From assembly GCF_016950255.1 (NCBI RefSeq), contig NZ_JACGFN010000002.1:997613-1061612 (forward strand): a stretch of 64,000 bases of DNA, read 5' to 3'. Source of the stretch: Pectobacterium brasiliense (GTDB lineage Bacteria > Pseudomonadota > Gammaproteobacteria > Enterobacterales > Enterobacteriaceae). The stretch's first letter is position 1; each line of letters starts with the position of its first letter. The position numbers and the translations under genes are program-made. Positions 32,646 through 41,972 of the stretch are shown one piece after another. Below the pieces are notes generated by a model. That model did not search any database. It was not told where the DNA came from and worked only from the letters and a program-made list of their open reading frames with translations.

Positions 32646-34228
32646 TCGGCGGACGTCTGTGGCCAGGGTTACTGGCCACCACGCTGTTAATTTCCGTTGC
32701 CGCACTGGCTTTCGGTGCCCTGTGGCTACAGGCACCCGAAAGCCAGTGGCGCACGCTATGGCATGACAGCTATCTCTGGCATGTCATTCGGTTTACCTTC
32801 TGGCAGGCCTTTCTCTCCGCGCTGTTCTCTACCGTTCCGGCCATTTTTCTCGCCAGAGCGCTGTATCGGCGACGCTTTCCCGGCCATCGCTGGCTGCTAC
32901 GCCTGTGCGCGATGACGCTGGTGCTGCCCGTGCTGGTAGCCGTTTTTGGCCTGCTCAGCGTTTATGGTCGGCAGGGCTGGCTGGCCTCTGCGCTGGGCTG
33001 GTTCGACCTGAAATACACGTTTTCGCCCTATGGATTGCAGGGCATCCTGCTGGCGCACGTCTTCTTTAATCTGCCGCTGGCAACCCGATTGCTGTTGCAG
33101 TCGTTAGAAGGCATCGCTACCGAGCAGCGTCAGTTGGCGGCGAATCTGGGCATGAACAGCTGGCAGCATTTCCGACTGCTGGAATGGCCCGCCCTGCGCC
33201 GGCAGATTTTACCCACTGGCGCACTGATTTTTATGCTCTGCTTCGCCAGCTTTGCCACCGTGCTGTCGCTGGGCGGCGGCCCGCAGGCAACCACCATTGA
33301 GCTGGCTATCTATCAGGCATTAAGCTTTGATTACGATCCGGGGCGCGCGGCGCTGCTGGCGTTAATTCAGATGATTTGCTGTCTTGGTTTAGTACTGCTG
33401 AGCCAGCGGCTGGGGCGCATTCTGCCCGTCGGCAGCACACAGCAGCTTGCCTGGCGCAACCCACAAGATAGCGCCTTAAGCCGCCTCACCGATGGGCTGC
33501 TGATTGGTGCGCTGTTGTTGCTGGTCGTCCCTCCTTTGCTGGCCGTAGTGGTGGATGGCGTGAACCGATCGCTGGTTACCGTGCTGCAACAGCCCGTGCT
33601 CTGGCAAACGTTGTTTACCTCGCTGCGCATCGCCTTAGGCGCGGGGCTCCTGTGTCTGGTACTGACCATGATGCTGCTCTGGAGCAGCCGCGAGCTCAAG
33701 CTACGCCAGAAACCACTCTACGGGCAGTTGATGAACCTGAGCGGTATGCTCATCCTCGCCATGCCCGGTATTGTGCTGGCAACTGGCTTTTTCCTGCTGC
33801 TGAATAACAGCATCGGGTTGCCGCAGTCCCCTTACGCATTGGTGGTGTTCACCAACGCGCTGATGGCGATTCCCTACGCGATCAAAGTGCTGGAAAACCC
33901 CATGCTGGACGTTGCCGAGCGCTACAATCGACTCTGCACGTCGCTGGATATTCGCGGCTGGCAGCGATTGAAGCTGATCGAACTCGCCTCGCTGAAACAG
34001 CCGCTGGCGCAGGCGTTGGCCTTTGCCTGCGTGCTGTCGATTGGTGATTTCGGCGTTATCGCGCTGTTCGGCAATGAGCAGTTCCGCACGCTGCCGTTCT
34101 ACCTGTACCAGCAAATTGGTTCCTATCGCAGCGCCGACGGCGCAGTCACGGCGCTGCTCTTAATGCTGCTGTGCTTTATGTTATTTACCCTGATTGAGAA
34201 ACTGGCAGGCCGTCATGATCGCGCTTGA
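32621..34228 (+). CDS. thiP: Thiamine/TPP ABC transporter permease
   Basis: Inner-membrane permease with two fused BPD_transp domains and about twelve membrane helices, 535 residues. The N-terminal [17 protein letters not shown] and internal [20 protein letters not shown] and [12 protein letters not shown] blocks match E. coli ThiP. I use the ATG at 32621 rather than a GTG 12 nt upstream. The start lies inside thiB and the end overlaps thiQ by 14 nt. Confidence 0.95.
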   Translation: MATRRQPLIGGRLWPGLLATTLLISVAALAFGALWLQAPESQWRTLWHDSYLWHVIRFTFWQAFLSALFSTVPAIFLARALYRRRFPGHRWLLRLCAMTLVLPVLVAVFGLLSVYGRQGWLASALGWFDLKYTFSPYGLQGILLAHVFFNLPLATRLLLQSLEGIATEQRQLAANLGMNSWQHFRLLEWPALRRQILPTGALIFMLCFASFATVLSLGGGPQATTIELAIYQALSFDYDPGRAALLALIQMICCLGLVLLSQRLGRILPVGSTQQLAWRNPQDSALSRLTDGLLIGALLLLVVPPLLAVVVDGVNRSLVTVLQQPVLWQTLFTSLRIALGAGLLCLVLTMMLLWSSRELKLRQKPLYGQLMNLSGMLILAMPGIVLATGFFLLLNNSIGLPQSPYALVVFTNALMAIPYAIKVLENPMLDVAERYNRLCTSLDIRGWQRLKLIELASLKQPLAQALAFACVLSIGDFGVIALFGNEQFRTLPFYLYQQIGSYRSADGAVTALLLMLLCFMLFTLIEKLAGRHDRA

Positions 34229-34925
34229 GAAATTGACCTACTTTTATCAGCACTTGCCCATGCGTTTTGATTTTCACGTCAAACCGGGCGAGCGCATTGC
34301 CATCCTCGGCCCTAGCGGCGCAGGGAAAAGTACGCTGCTGAATCTGGTTGCCGGTTTCCTGATGGCAGACAGCGGGGAGTTACGACTTAACGGCGAATCT
34401 CACCGCGAGACACCTCCCGCTAAACGACCGGTGTCGATTCTGTTTCAGGAAAATAACCTGTTTCCTCATTTGACGATCGGACAAAACATCGCGCTGGGGC
34501 TACATCCCGGCCTGCGCCTCAGTGCTGCACAGCGCGAGACGCTACGGCAGATCGCCGATCGGGTCGGTCTGGCGGATCTTCTGGATCGTCTGCCGTCGCA
34601 GGTGTCCGGCGGGCAGCGCCAGCGCGCGGCATTGGCACGCTGTCTGGTGCGCCACCAGCCTATTCTGTTGCTGGATGAACCCTTCTCGGCACTCGATCCG
34701 GCGCTACGTCAGGAGATGCTCGATCTGGTTGAAAGCGTGTGTCAGGAGCGTGAGTTCACGCTGTTGATGGTGTCTCACAATCTGGATGATGCCATGCGGA
34801 TCGCGAAGCGTACGGTGCTGATCGTGGACGGACAGATTTATTATGACGGGCCGACTCAGGCGCTACAGGATGGCAGCGCTGAAGCAGCCGCCATCCTGGG
34901 AATTTCACGTCCGTCTTCGGATTGA
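34215..34925 (+). CDS. thiQ: Thiamine/TPP ABC transporter ATP-binding protein
   Basis: ATPase subunit of ThiBPQ, 236 residues from the ATG at 34215 ([18 protein letters not shown]). It has Walker [10 protein letters not shown] (near residue 33), the signature [15 protein letters not shown], Walker [13 protein letters not shown] and the switch histidine in VSHNLDD. It overlaps thiP by 14 nt and ends 4 nt from the stop of the convergent GH43 gene, with no visible terminator between them. Confidence 0.95.
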   Translation: MIALEKLTYFYQHLPMRFDFHVKPGERIAILGPSGAGKSTLLNLVAGFLMADSGELRLNGESHRETPPAKRPVSILFQENNLFPHLTIGQNIALGLHPGLRLSAAQRETLRQIADRVGLADLLDRLPSQVSGGQRQRAALARCLVRHQPILLLDEPFSALDPALRQEMLDLVESVCQEREFTLLMVSHNLDDAMRIAKRTVLIVDGQIYYDGPTQALQDGSAEAAAILGISRPSSD

Positions 34926-34929
34926 GAAG

Positions 34930-36552
34930 TTAAGGCAACGCCTGATAACGCAGGTTGCTGAACGTCACCTCGCCTTCGCCTGAAGCATACAGGGCAGGCC
35001 GCAGACTGAGGAAATCATACGCGACGTTGTGATGGTAGCCGGACACTTCCATCTGCACCGGGTATTTTTTCCACGGTTCCTGATCCGAGGTTCGGGTATA
35101 GAACGTCACGATATGGCGATCGTTTTTCATCCGAATCTGCACTTCATTGCCCGTAATATGCGGCAATTTCTTCTCCGCCCTTTCCAGCCCGTAGCGATGC
35201 ATGACGGTGCCATCCTGATTAAACGACAGCCCGACGTACAGCTTCGCGTTGTAGAACAGCAATAAACCCGCCTGCGTGCCGGGGGCAAAGTTCGCCGTCA
35301 CTTCAATCTGGTAAGCCTGATCGCCGGGGATCATCGTCAGTGGCGCACTGTCTTTCGGCGACGTACCTTTCGCCTTCAGGTGCAACTTGCCGTCGCTAAG
35401 CGTAACCCGCTTTAGCTCTTCCGCATTGGCGCGGTAGAAATGCCAGCGAGCCGGAAATTTCTCGTCGGTAAAGCTATCAGACCAGCCGATGCCGTGAGGC
35501 ACCGCCTCGCCGCCTTCCGGCTTGCGAATCGGTTTGCCAGTATCGAATCCGGCGGACGTAAACCAGCCGTCATCGCCCCAGACAATTGGCTCCAGCATCG
35601 CCTGCCGCCCTAACGTCATAAAGCCATTTTCATAGCCGTGATACACCATGTACCAATTTTTATCCGGCCCTTCGATCAGCGTGGCATGACCGCGTGACCA
35701 CCACTTTTCTGAACGATCTTGCGTGCGAATAATCGGATTATGCGGCGAGTTTTCCCACGGCCCGTTGATCGATTTAGATCGCGCGGCAATCACCATGTGC
35801 CCGGTTGGTGGCCCAGCCGTTCCGCCTTCCGCCAGCACCATGTAGAAATAGTCACCGTGGCGCAGCATCTTAGGCCCTTCCTGCGAGAAGCTTTCCACAT
35901 CCCACTCTTCCGGGTACTGCCATCCCTGATAGACCACCGCCATGTCACCGACCGTCGACAGCCCGTCGTCCGTTAATTGCACGCGGTTACCACCAGACAT
36001 AAAGATATAACGCTTGCCATCCTCTCCCACGACGTGGCCGGGATCGCTGGCCGGATTTTTCAAGCCCGTATCCTTCGGCGGCGTCCACGGGCCGTGGATA
36101 TCATCGGCGGTAATCACATACAGCGTTTTCTTTTTCGTCCCTTTGGCGTCGATAATCCGGTTTGTAGTGAAGTAGATATAATACTTGCCGTTGTGCTTCA
36201 CCAAATCCGGTGCCCAGATCGCATCGACAGGCGTTGCGATCGCGGGGCCAAGCGGTTCCCAGTTCACTAAATCGCGAGAATGCCAAATCAACAGCCCGGG
36301 GATGTCGTCAAATGACGAGAACGTCATGTAATAGTCATCCCCGTCTTTGATAATCGTGGGGTCAGGATGATCGCCCGCAATAATCGGATTGAGATAACAG
36401 CCATTGCCCAAATCCGCCTGACGCTGCTGTTCAATACCCCGTTTCCATTCGTTAGCAGGGCCAGCCTGACAGGCCATCGCCGTGCCGATACCCATTGCCA
36501 TCAATAAGATACCGCTTAATACGCCTTTCCCTACCGCTCGGGACACGCCCAT
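34930..36552 (-). CDS. Secreted glycoside hydrolase family 43 enzyme
   Basis: Probable beta-xylosidase/alpha-L-arabinofuranosidase acting on plant hemicellulose or pectin side chains. The 540-residue protein has a signal peptide (residues about 1-27, ending TAMA), then a five-bladed propeller GH43 domain: catalytic base Asp64 in DHPDPTI, the pKa-tuning Asp116 in WAPDLV and the acid Glu225 in SQEGPKM. A C-terminal beta-sandwich domain (from about residue 345, GIGWSDSFTDEKF) resembles the GH43 accessory domain. It lies between the thi and ilvBN loci, absent from E. coli at this position. A CRP-like site lies 64 bp upstream. Exact substrate is not determined. Confidence 0.87.
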   Translation of the reverse strand: MGVSRAVGKGVLSGILLMAMGIGTAMACQAGPANEWKRGIEQQRQADLGNGCYLNPIIAGDHPDPTIIKDGDDYYMTFSSFDDIPGLLIWHSRDLVNWEPLGPAIATPVDAIWAPDLVKHNGKYYIYFTTNRIIDAKGTKKKTLYVITADDIHGPWTPPKDTGLKNPASDPGHVVGEDGKRYIFMSGGNRVQLTDDGLSTVGDMAVVYQGWQYPEEWDVESFSQEGPKMLRHGDYFYMVLAEGGTAGPPTGHMVIAARSKSINGPWENSPHNPIIRTQDRSEKWWSRGHATLIEGPDKNWYMVYHGYENGFMTLGRQAMLEPIVWGDDGWFTSAGFDTGKPIRKPEGGEAVPHGIGWSDSFTDEKFPARWHFYRANAEELKRVTLSDGKLHLKAKGTSPKDSAPLTMIPGDQAYQIEVTANFAPGTQAGLLLFYNAKLYVGLSFNQDGTVMHRYGLERAEKKLPHITGNEVQIRMKNDRHIVTFYTRTSDQEPWKKYPVQMEVSGYHHNVAYDFLSLRPALYASGEGEVTFSNLRYQALP

Positions 36553-36615
36553 TTATCACCACCCACTATCCCAATGATTATTTTATAATTTATAACATTG
36601 AAACCCTGTTCCAAT

Positions 36616-36631
36616 TGTGAAAACAGTCACG
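36616..36631. promoter_or_regulatory. Candidate CRP binding site
   Basis: TGTGA-AAACAG-TCACG matches the TGTGA-N6-TCACA consensus at 9 of 10 core positions. It is 64 bp upstream of the GH43 start and about 210 bp upstream of ivbL. A weaker relative (TGTGA-CCAATT-CGACA) is at 36693-36708. Either could serve the GH43 gene or ilvBN, which is CRP-activated in E. coli. Confidence 0.55.
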
Positions 36632-36840
36632 CTTCTTTCGGTTATACGGCGAAAAATCAGGCAGTAATCACACCGTGTAATTTTCAATATACTGTGACCA
36701 ATTCGACATATTCAGTTTTTATCCCTTGTAGGTATTGTGTCTTTTTGTACTGCTGTGCTTATATGAGTTGACGAGTGAATAACTCATTCGAACACAACAT
36801 TCGGCCATAAATAATTCACTAGAACATAAATAGGATTCCC

Positions 36841-36951
36841 GTGACGCACTATTCTTCTTCCACTTCAGCACTACTAAGCACCGCGCATGTTGACGCGGTC
36901 GTCGTCGTGCGCGTGGCAGTCGTGGTCGTGGTCGTCGGCAGCGCGCCGTAA
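36841..36951 (+). CDS. ivbL: ilvBN operon leader peptide
   Basis: A 36-codon ORF starting with GTG (AGGA five nt upstream). After CTA CTA (Leu-Leu) it contains 12 valine codons, with runs AVVVVRVAVVVVVVG near the end, and finishes GSAP, closely paralleling E. coli IvbL (AAVVVVRVVVVVGNAP). Ribosome stalling on valine or leucine codons would control the downstream attenuator. The leader lies inside a longer out-of-frame open frame that is not a real gene. Confidence 0.9.
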   Translation: MTHYSSSTSALLSTAHVDAVVVVRVAVVVVVVGSAP

Positions 36952-36974
36952 CGGGTTCCGAATCGAAGATTCTC

Positions 36975-37013
36975 AAACCCCGCTGGCGCAAGCCGAGCGG
37001 GGTTTCTTGTTTT
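36975..37013 (+). terminator. ilvB attenuator
   Basis: A 10-bp stem (AAACCCCGCT / AGCGGGGTTT) with an 11-nt loop, followed by CTTGTTTT. It is located 23 nt after ivbL and before ilvB. A run of nine C residues (37014-37022) directly follows. Confidence 0.85.
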
Positions 37014-37060
37014 CCCCCCCCCGCTCCGACACCGCACCGGCCCTGATGAAGGATGTAAAC

Positions 37061-38725
37061 ATGCGTTATACAGGCGCTCAGTTAATTGTTCGGCTGCTTG
37101 AACAGCAGGGCATCACCACCGTAGCGGGCATTCCCGGCGGCGCAGCCCTGCCGTTATATGATGCACTGGGTCAGAGTAAAACGATCCGCCACGTTCTGGC
37201 TCGCCACGAGCAAGGCGCTGGATTTATGGCACAAGGCATGGCGCGCGCCAGCGGACGCGCGGCGGTTTGCATGGCGTCCAGCGGGCCGGGGGCGACCAAC
37301 CTGCTCACCGCCATCGCCGATGCCAAACTGGATTCGATCCCGCTGGTGTGTATCACCGGTCAGGTGCCTTCCAGCATGATCGGTACCGATGCGTTTCAGG
37401 AAGTCGACACCTACGGCATCTCTATTCCCGTCACCAAACATAACTATCTGGTTCGCGACATCAACGAACTGCCGCGCGTGATCCCGGAAGCCTTTCGCAT
37501 CGCGCAGTCGGGTCGTCCGGGCCCGGTGTGGATCGATATTCCCAAAGACATTCAGAATGCGACCATTGAGCTGAGCGAACTGCCGGGCGTCTTTCCTCTC
37601 GATACGCCACCTGCCATCGCCCAGCAGGAAATCGAGCGTGCTGCGGCCATGATTAATGCGGCTCAGCGTCCGGTGCTTTATCTGGGCGGTGGGATCATTA
37701 GCAGCGCCGCGCACGAGCAGGCGGTTCAACTGGCGGAACGCTCCAGCCTGCCAACCACCATGACGCTGATGGCGCTGGGCACCATGCCCGTCGATCACCC
37801 TCTGTCGCTCGGGATGCTGGGTATGCACGCCGCACGATCAACCAATCTGATCTTACAGCAGGCAGATTTGTTAATTGTGCTGGGTGCGCGTTTTGACGAT
37901 CGTGCGATTGGTAAAGCGGAACAGTTTTGCCCGCAGGCCAGCATCATTCATATCGATATCGATCCTGCCGAGTTGGGTAAGATCCGCCAGCCGCACGTGG
38001 CGATCAACGCGGATGTCGCACAGGCGCTGGATCAGTTGCTGCCACAGATTACGCCGCAGCAGCGTGACGTATGGCGTACCACCGTCCGTGGTCTGCAACA
38101 GGAATTTCCGTTCAGTATGCCGGGCGCTGACGATCCATTAAGCCATTACGGTCTGGTTCAGGCCACGGCACAGGCGCTGACGCATGATGCCATCATCACG
38201 ACCGATGTCGGCCAGCATCAGATGTGGGTCGCGCAATGTTATCCACTGCGTCGTCCACGCCAGTGGCTGACATCCGGCGGGTTTGGGACGATGGGCTTTG
38301 GCCTGCCTGCGGCGATTGGCGCGGCGCTGGCTGAACCGGATCGCACCGTGGTGTGTTTCTCGGGTGATGGCAGCCTGATGATGAATATTCAGGAAATGGC
38401 GACCGCGGCAGAAGAAGGACTTAACGTAAAAATCGTCCTGATGAACAACCAATCGCTCGGTCTGGTCCACCAGCAACAGGATATGTTTTTCCAAAAGCGC
38501 ATCTTCGCGGCCGATTACCGCTACAGCGCGAATTTCCTCGCGATTGCCGCAGGTTTTGGCTTTGCAACCTGCGATCTTAACGCCGCCGCCAACCCACAGG
38601 CCGCGCTGCAAGAGATGCTCAATCAACCAGGTCCTGCGCTGATCCACGTACTTATTGACGCCAATGAAAAAGTGTTACCTATCGTGCCACCGGGCGCAGC
38701 GAACATCGATATGATCGGAGATTAA
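37061..38725 (+). CDS. ilvB: Acetolactate synthase I large (catalytic) subunit
   Basis: Catalytic subunit of acetohydroxyacid synthase I. The 554-residue product begins [20 protein letters not shown] with AAGGAT 8 nt upstream. Visible are [19 protein letters not shown] with the catalytic glutamate, [10 protein letters not shown], and the ThDP motif [17 protein letters not shown] ending with [13 protein letters not shown]. The open frame runs back through the leader, but only the ATG at 37061 (or 37046) fits the family. It is more like E. coli IlvB than IlvI, so it is a second isoenzyme. Confidence 0.95.
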   Translation: MRYTGAQLIVRLLEQQGITTVAGIPGGAALPLYDALGQSKTIRHVLARHEQGAGFMAQGMARASGRAAVCMASSGPGATNLLTAIADAKLDSIPLVCITGQVPSSMIGTDAFQEVDTYGISIPVTKHNYLVRDINELPRVIPEAFRIAQSGRPGPVWIDIPKDIQNATIELSELPGVFPLDTPPAIAQQEIERAAAMINAAQRPVLYLGGGIISSAAHEQAVQLAERSSLPTTMTLMALGTMPVDHPLSLGMLGMHAARSTNLILQQADLLIVLGARFDDRAIGKAEQFCPQASIIHIDIDPAELGKIRQPHVAINADVAQALDQLLPQITPQQRDVWRTTVRGLQQEFPFSMPGADDPLSHYGLVQATAQALTHDAIITTDVGQHQMWVAQCYPLRRPRQWLTSGGFGTMGFGLPAAIGAALAEPDRTVVCFSGDGSLMMNIQEMATAAEEGLNVKIVLMNNQSLGLVHQQQDMFFQKRIFAADYRYSANFLAIAAGFGFATCDLNAAANPQAALQEMLNQPGPALIHVLIDANEKVLPIVPPGAANIDMIGD

Positions 38726-39042
38726 TGACTATGTCAATTCAACTAACTTCGTCAACTCAACCAACTTCAAATCAGGTCACGCTAGAACTCTCTGTGCGCA
38801 ACCATCCCGGCGTCATGTCACACGTTTGCGGCCTGTTTGCCCGCCGGGCATTTAACGTGGAAGGCATTCTGTGTATGCCGCTGGCAAATGGAGAAGAAAG
38901 CCGCATCTGGCTACTGGTCAAAGATGACCAGCGGCTACAGCAAATGATCAGTCAGGTGGAAAAGCTGGAGGACGTCCTTCAGGTTCGCCGTCACGGTGAA
39001 GAAATGCGTATTTTCGAGCAGGTCGCCGAGTTCTACTGCTAA
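38725..39042 (+). CDS. ilvN: Acetolactate synthase I small (regulatory) subunit
   Basis: ACT-domain regulatory subunit of AHAS I, 105 residues. The core [32 protein letters not shown] matches IlvN. It overlaps the ilvB stop by one base. The first 17 residues are serine/threonine/glutamine-rich ([15 protein letters not shown]) and encoded by low-complexity ACT/CAA-type DNA. Confidence 0.94.
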   Translation: MTMSIQLTSSTQPTSNQVTLELSVRNHPGVMSHVCGLFARRAFNVEGILCMPLANGEESRIWLLVKDDQRLQQMISQVEKLEDVLQVRRHGEEMRIFEQVAEFYC

Positions 39043-39077
39043 CTGGCGTGGCCGGGTCTTTCCCGGCCTGCCCAACA

Positions 39078-39848
39078 TTACCCGTTTAACACCTGCCACA
39101 GCAGATGACGGTAAACTGGCATCAGCGGATGCTGTAGTAGTACGATCAGCAAGGCAACCGCCGCCGCGGACATCACAGGCGCGACCCAGCGCAGGCGTCT
39201 GAGCGGCATCTTTCTGCTAAACCAGTCACCATGTTTACGCTTATCACTGCGCCACCAGCGCCAGTTTAGCCAGCCAGCTCCCCACACCATGATGGCAGTA
39301 ATCAGCAGCAGCCACTTAAACCCTGCGCTGTTTGTCCCCGCGGGGATATCAATCGCAACGCCAGCCAAAATACCCGGTAAGAAATAGGCAGGCGGCCACA
39401 GCAGGCAGCCGATGATATTCGGTACAGCAAATTTATAAGGCGGCAGCCCCAACATCCCCGCCACCATAGGAATGAGCGGACGCGTCGGCCCGACAAAACG
39501 CCCGATCAGTATCGTCGGCATCGGGTGCTGATACAGGGCATATTCGGTTTTACTCAGCAACGCCTGATGCTTTTTCAGGAAAGACCAGTTATGCAGCGGT
39601 GCCTTAAAACGCATGCCAATAAAATAGGAAATCCAGTCCCCCAGCAGGCAACCGATAATCCCTGCCGCCCACGCCGGGTAAAGCCCCATTTGTCCACTGC
39701 CGATCAGTGCTCCCAGCGTTGCCATCATCACCGTTCCCGGCAACAGCAGCCCTACCAAAGCCAGAGATTCGAGAAAGGCAACCAGCATGACGGCGATCAG
39801 TGAATACGCTAGCGATTGGGTAACCAGATGATCCAGCCACGCTTCCAT
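39078..39848 (-). CDS. yabI: DedA-family membrane protein YabI
   Basis: A 256-residue inner-membrane protein of the DedA (SNARE-associated Golgi/VTT) family, related to lipid-carrier recycling and membrane homeostasis. The family signature is visible in FLESLALVGLLLPGTV and GRFVGPTRPLIPMVAGMLGLP. About five to six membrane segments. I use the ATG at 39848 (MEAWLDHLVTQS), which matches the E. coli YabI start; the frame is open 24 codons further. It converges with ilvN. Confidence 0.93.
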   Translation of the reverse strand: MEAWLDHLVTQSLAYSLIAVMLVAFLESLALVGLLLPGTVMMATLGALIGSGQMGLYPAWAAGIIGCLLGDWISYFIGMRFKAPLHNWSFLKKHQALLSKTEYALYQHPMPTILIGRFVGPTRPLIPMVAGMLGLPPYKFAVPNIIGCLLWPPAYFLPGILAGVAIDIPAGTNSAGFKWLLLITAIMVWGAGWLNWRWWRSDKRKHGDWFSRKMPLRRLRWVAPVMSAAAVALLIVLLQHPLMPVYRHLLWQVLNG

Positions 39849-40278
39849 AAAATCTACCCGTACGTTATAAAAACAAGGATTGTCTGGATCATAGCAGAAG
39901 CCGTCAACTCCTGATTTCACCTCATCATCCGATTAGGATTAATGTAAAAATCCAACACACCGGATTACCACACGATTTCGTCTCTCAGGCGATATTGATC
40001 CCTGTCCGATAGCGCGAAATCCAGCAATATCCTACCGAAAATATGTAGCATGATTTATCTATCCTGCGTTGAAGCGGTCTCAGCTCGCAAGTATAGGAAG
40101 CCTGTACGTTCTGATAAATATCAACTATTTCCCTTATCAAGGCAGACGCAATATCATTTTCCAATTCAAGCCGTTAGCACCACTTCAGTAATGTTGTTTT
40201 ATGGCCAATTCTTTTGCACCGACGGGCATCAACACTTATGATAGCGGTCATTTTTTGCCACCGTGCCACACTGCCACT
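39849..40278. other. Divergent intergenic region yabI / diguanylate cyclase
   Basis: About 430 nt. Nothing beyond the two expected promoters was recognised; in E. coli this neighbourhood (between yabI and polB) holds araC-araBAD, which is absent here. An in-frame ATG at 40201 would extend the cyclase by 26 residues. Confidence 0.4.
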
Positions 40279-41859
40279 ATGTTTTTTAAACTACTCAATC
40301 ATTTCGGATTACGACGTCTTATCCTACTCTTGGCAGTGGCGAGCGCCTTGGTAACACTGGCAAACAGTTTTTATGCCAGCTATCGCGTCCAGCGAGAGCT
40401 TCTGATTGATAACACCCTTGAAGCCAACCGCGTCTACGCCACCAAGCTCGCGGCAATGACCCATTCCTTCTTTAAAGAATCCCAGCAGCAACTCGCCTAC
40501 AGCGCCAATATCGTCGCTACCCAGATGGATGATAAGGTCGGTCTGTTTAAAGAAGCTGAACGCCTGCGGCTACAGACCAGCAATTTCAACTCTGTCGTCA
40601 TTGCCGATGAAAAAGGTATCGTCAGAGCCACGTCGCCCGATACGTTCCAATTAATCGGGAGAAGCCTGACCACAGAAGGCGCTCTAGAAGCCTTGAAAGA
40701 AAAGCAGCCGCTTATCAGCCAGCCCTATGTGTCCGCCGCCAACAACTTCATTGTGCTGATATCTTCACCGATCTTCACACGAGATGGCCGCTACAAAGGG
40801 TTTATTGGCGGCTCGATCTATCTTAAGCAGCCCAGCGTTCTCAATACGCTCTTAGACAAACACTATTACCGCGACGGTTCTTATATTTACGTCACTGATA
40901 AGAACAAAAAAATGCTGTATCACCGTGACATCGAACGTATTGGCAAAGCAGAAACCAATAATCTGAAGATCGATGCGTATCACGAAAATAACGGCAGTCA
41001 GCACATGGTGAACTATCTGGGCGAAGCCATGCTGGCGGGTTACGCGGTTGAAGCCACCTCACAGTGGCAGATTGTGGCACTTCGCCCGATGGACATCACG
41101 CTGAAACCTCTCGATAGCCTGATGCTGAACGTGCTGCGTCACACACTTCCGCTCGCACTGTTGACCATCTTCTGCGTCTGGCTGCTAGCCCGGCTCATCG
41201 CCCAGCCGCTGTGGCTGCTGGCGCGCAGCGCCAATAAAATGGATGCGACGGACGTCTCCGACGACATCAGAAATATTCACTCCTGGTATTTCGAAGCCTC
41301 GCAGCTTAAACAGGCCATGCTGCTGGGTATCGATTTACTCCAGCGTAAAATTGGTAAGTTGCGTTCTGAAGCACATTCAGACCCCATGACCGAACTGCTC
41401 AATCGCCGTGGGTTAGATAGCGTGCTCCGCTACTGGCAGATGGGGCAGAAAAGCTTTGCGGTCATCGCGCTGGATATCGATCGCTTCAAGCTCATCAATG
41501 ACACTTACGGTCACGATGTCGGCGATAACGTTATTCGCTATCTCTCACAGCTTATTCGCACCAGCTCACGTGATTCCGACATTCTATGCCGCAGCGGCGG
41601 TGAAGAATTTTTGATCCTACTGCCGGAAACCCGTCTCGACGTCGCGCTCAGCATTGCTGAACGGCTACGGCAGCGCATGGAGGAATCGACCATTCCTGTC
41701 GTGGGCAATATCACCATCTCATTAGGCGTTGCCCTGTGGGAACCGGGCGTCAGCGATATGCCAATCGATCGCACCTTCAAGCTGGCAGATGAAGCTCTGT
41801 ATCAAGCCAAGCAGGAAGGCCGCAACCGCGTGATCTCTGCCTCCGGCAACGAGCAGTAA
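40279..41859 (+). CDS. Diguanylate cyclase with periplasmic Cache-type sensor
   Basis: Membrane sensor that makes cyclic di-GMP. The N-terminal helix (RRLILLLAVASALVTLANSF) is followed by a periplasmic double-Cache-like sensor, a second helix (LPLALLTIFCVWLLARLIAQ) and a C-terminal GGDEF domain with the active-site variant GGEEF (RSGGEEFLILLP), which is still catalytically competent in the family. A product-inhibition I-site RDSD lies five residues upstream. I use the ATG at 40279 (526 residues) because the preceding 26 codons have no membrane or domain features; neither start has a strong ribosome-binding site. Confidence 0.9.
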   Translation: MFFKLLNHFGLRRLILLLAVASALVTLANSFYASYRVQRELLIDNTLEANRVYATKLAAMTHSFFKESQQQLAYSANIVATQMDDKVGLFKEAERLRLQTSNFNSVVIADEKGIVRATSPDTFQLIGRSLTTEGALEALKEKQPLISQPYVSAANNFIVLISSPIFTRDGRYKGFIGGSIYLKQPSVLNTLLDKHYYRDGSYIYVTDKNKKMLYHRDIERIGKAETNNLKIDAYHENNGSQHMVNYLGEAMLAGYAVEATSQWQIVALRPMDITLKPLDSLMLNVLRHTLPLALLTIFCVWLLARLIAQPLWLLARSANKMDATDVSDDIRNIHSWYFEASQLKQAMLLGIDLLQRKIGKLRSEAHSDPMTELLNRRGLDSVLRYWQMGQKSFAVIALDIDRFKLINDTYGHDVGDNVIRYLSQLIRTSSRDSDILCRSGGEEFLILLPETRLDVALSIAERLRQRMEESTIPVVGNITISLGVALWEPGVSDMPIDRTFKLADEALYQAKQEGRNRVISASGNEQ

Positions 41860-41884
41860 TCCATTTTCCCCTCTTCTCTATCAT

Positions 41885-41908
41885 AGGTGATGTCGCTGGA
41901 CATCACCT
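41885..41908. repeat. Perfect hairpin between cyclase gene and polB
   Basis: AGGTGATGTC / GACATCACCT, a 10-bp perfect stem with a 4-nt GCTG loop, 25 nt past the cyclase stop. It could be the cyclase terminator, although no T-run follows, or a protein-binding dyad upstream of polB. Confidence 0.7.
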
Positions 41909-41972
41909 GTATAAATAACCATACTTATCTCTACCATCCTTCCTTCTCTCGTTTGCTATAAAAGGCCGCTTA

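Noticed and set aside
31905..32735. 276-codon ORF antisense to thiB/thiP
   Set aside because: Overlaps two certain genes; composition typical of an antisense shadow.
36887..37060. N-terminal extension of ilvB through the leader
   Set aside because: Runs out of frame over ivbL and across the attenuator; no match to the IlvB family.
41907..41922. LexA (SOS) box for polB
   Set aside because: CTGT half only; the second half reads CCAT instead of ACAG.
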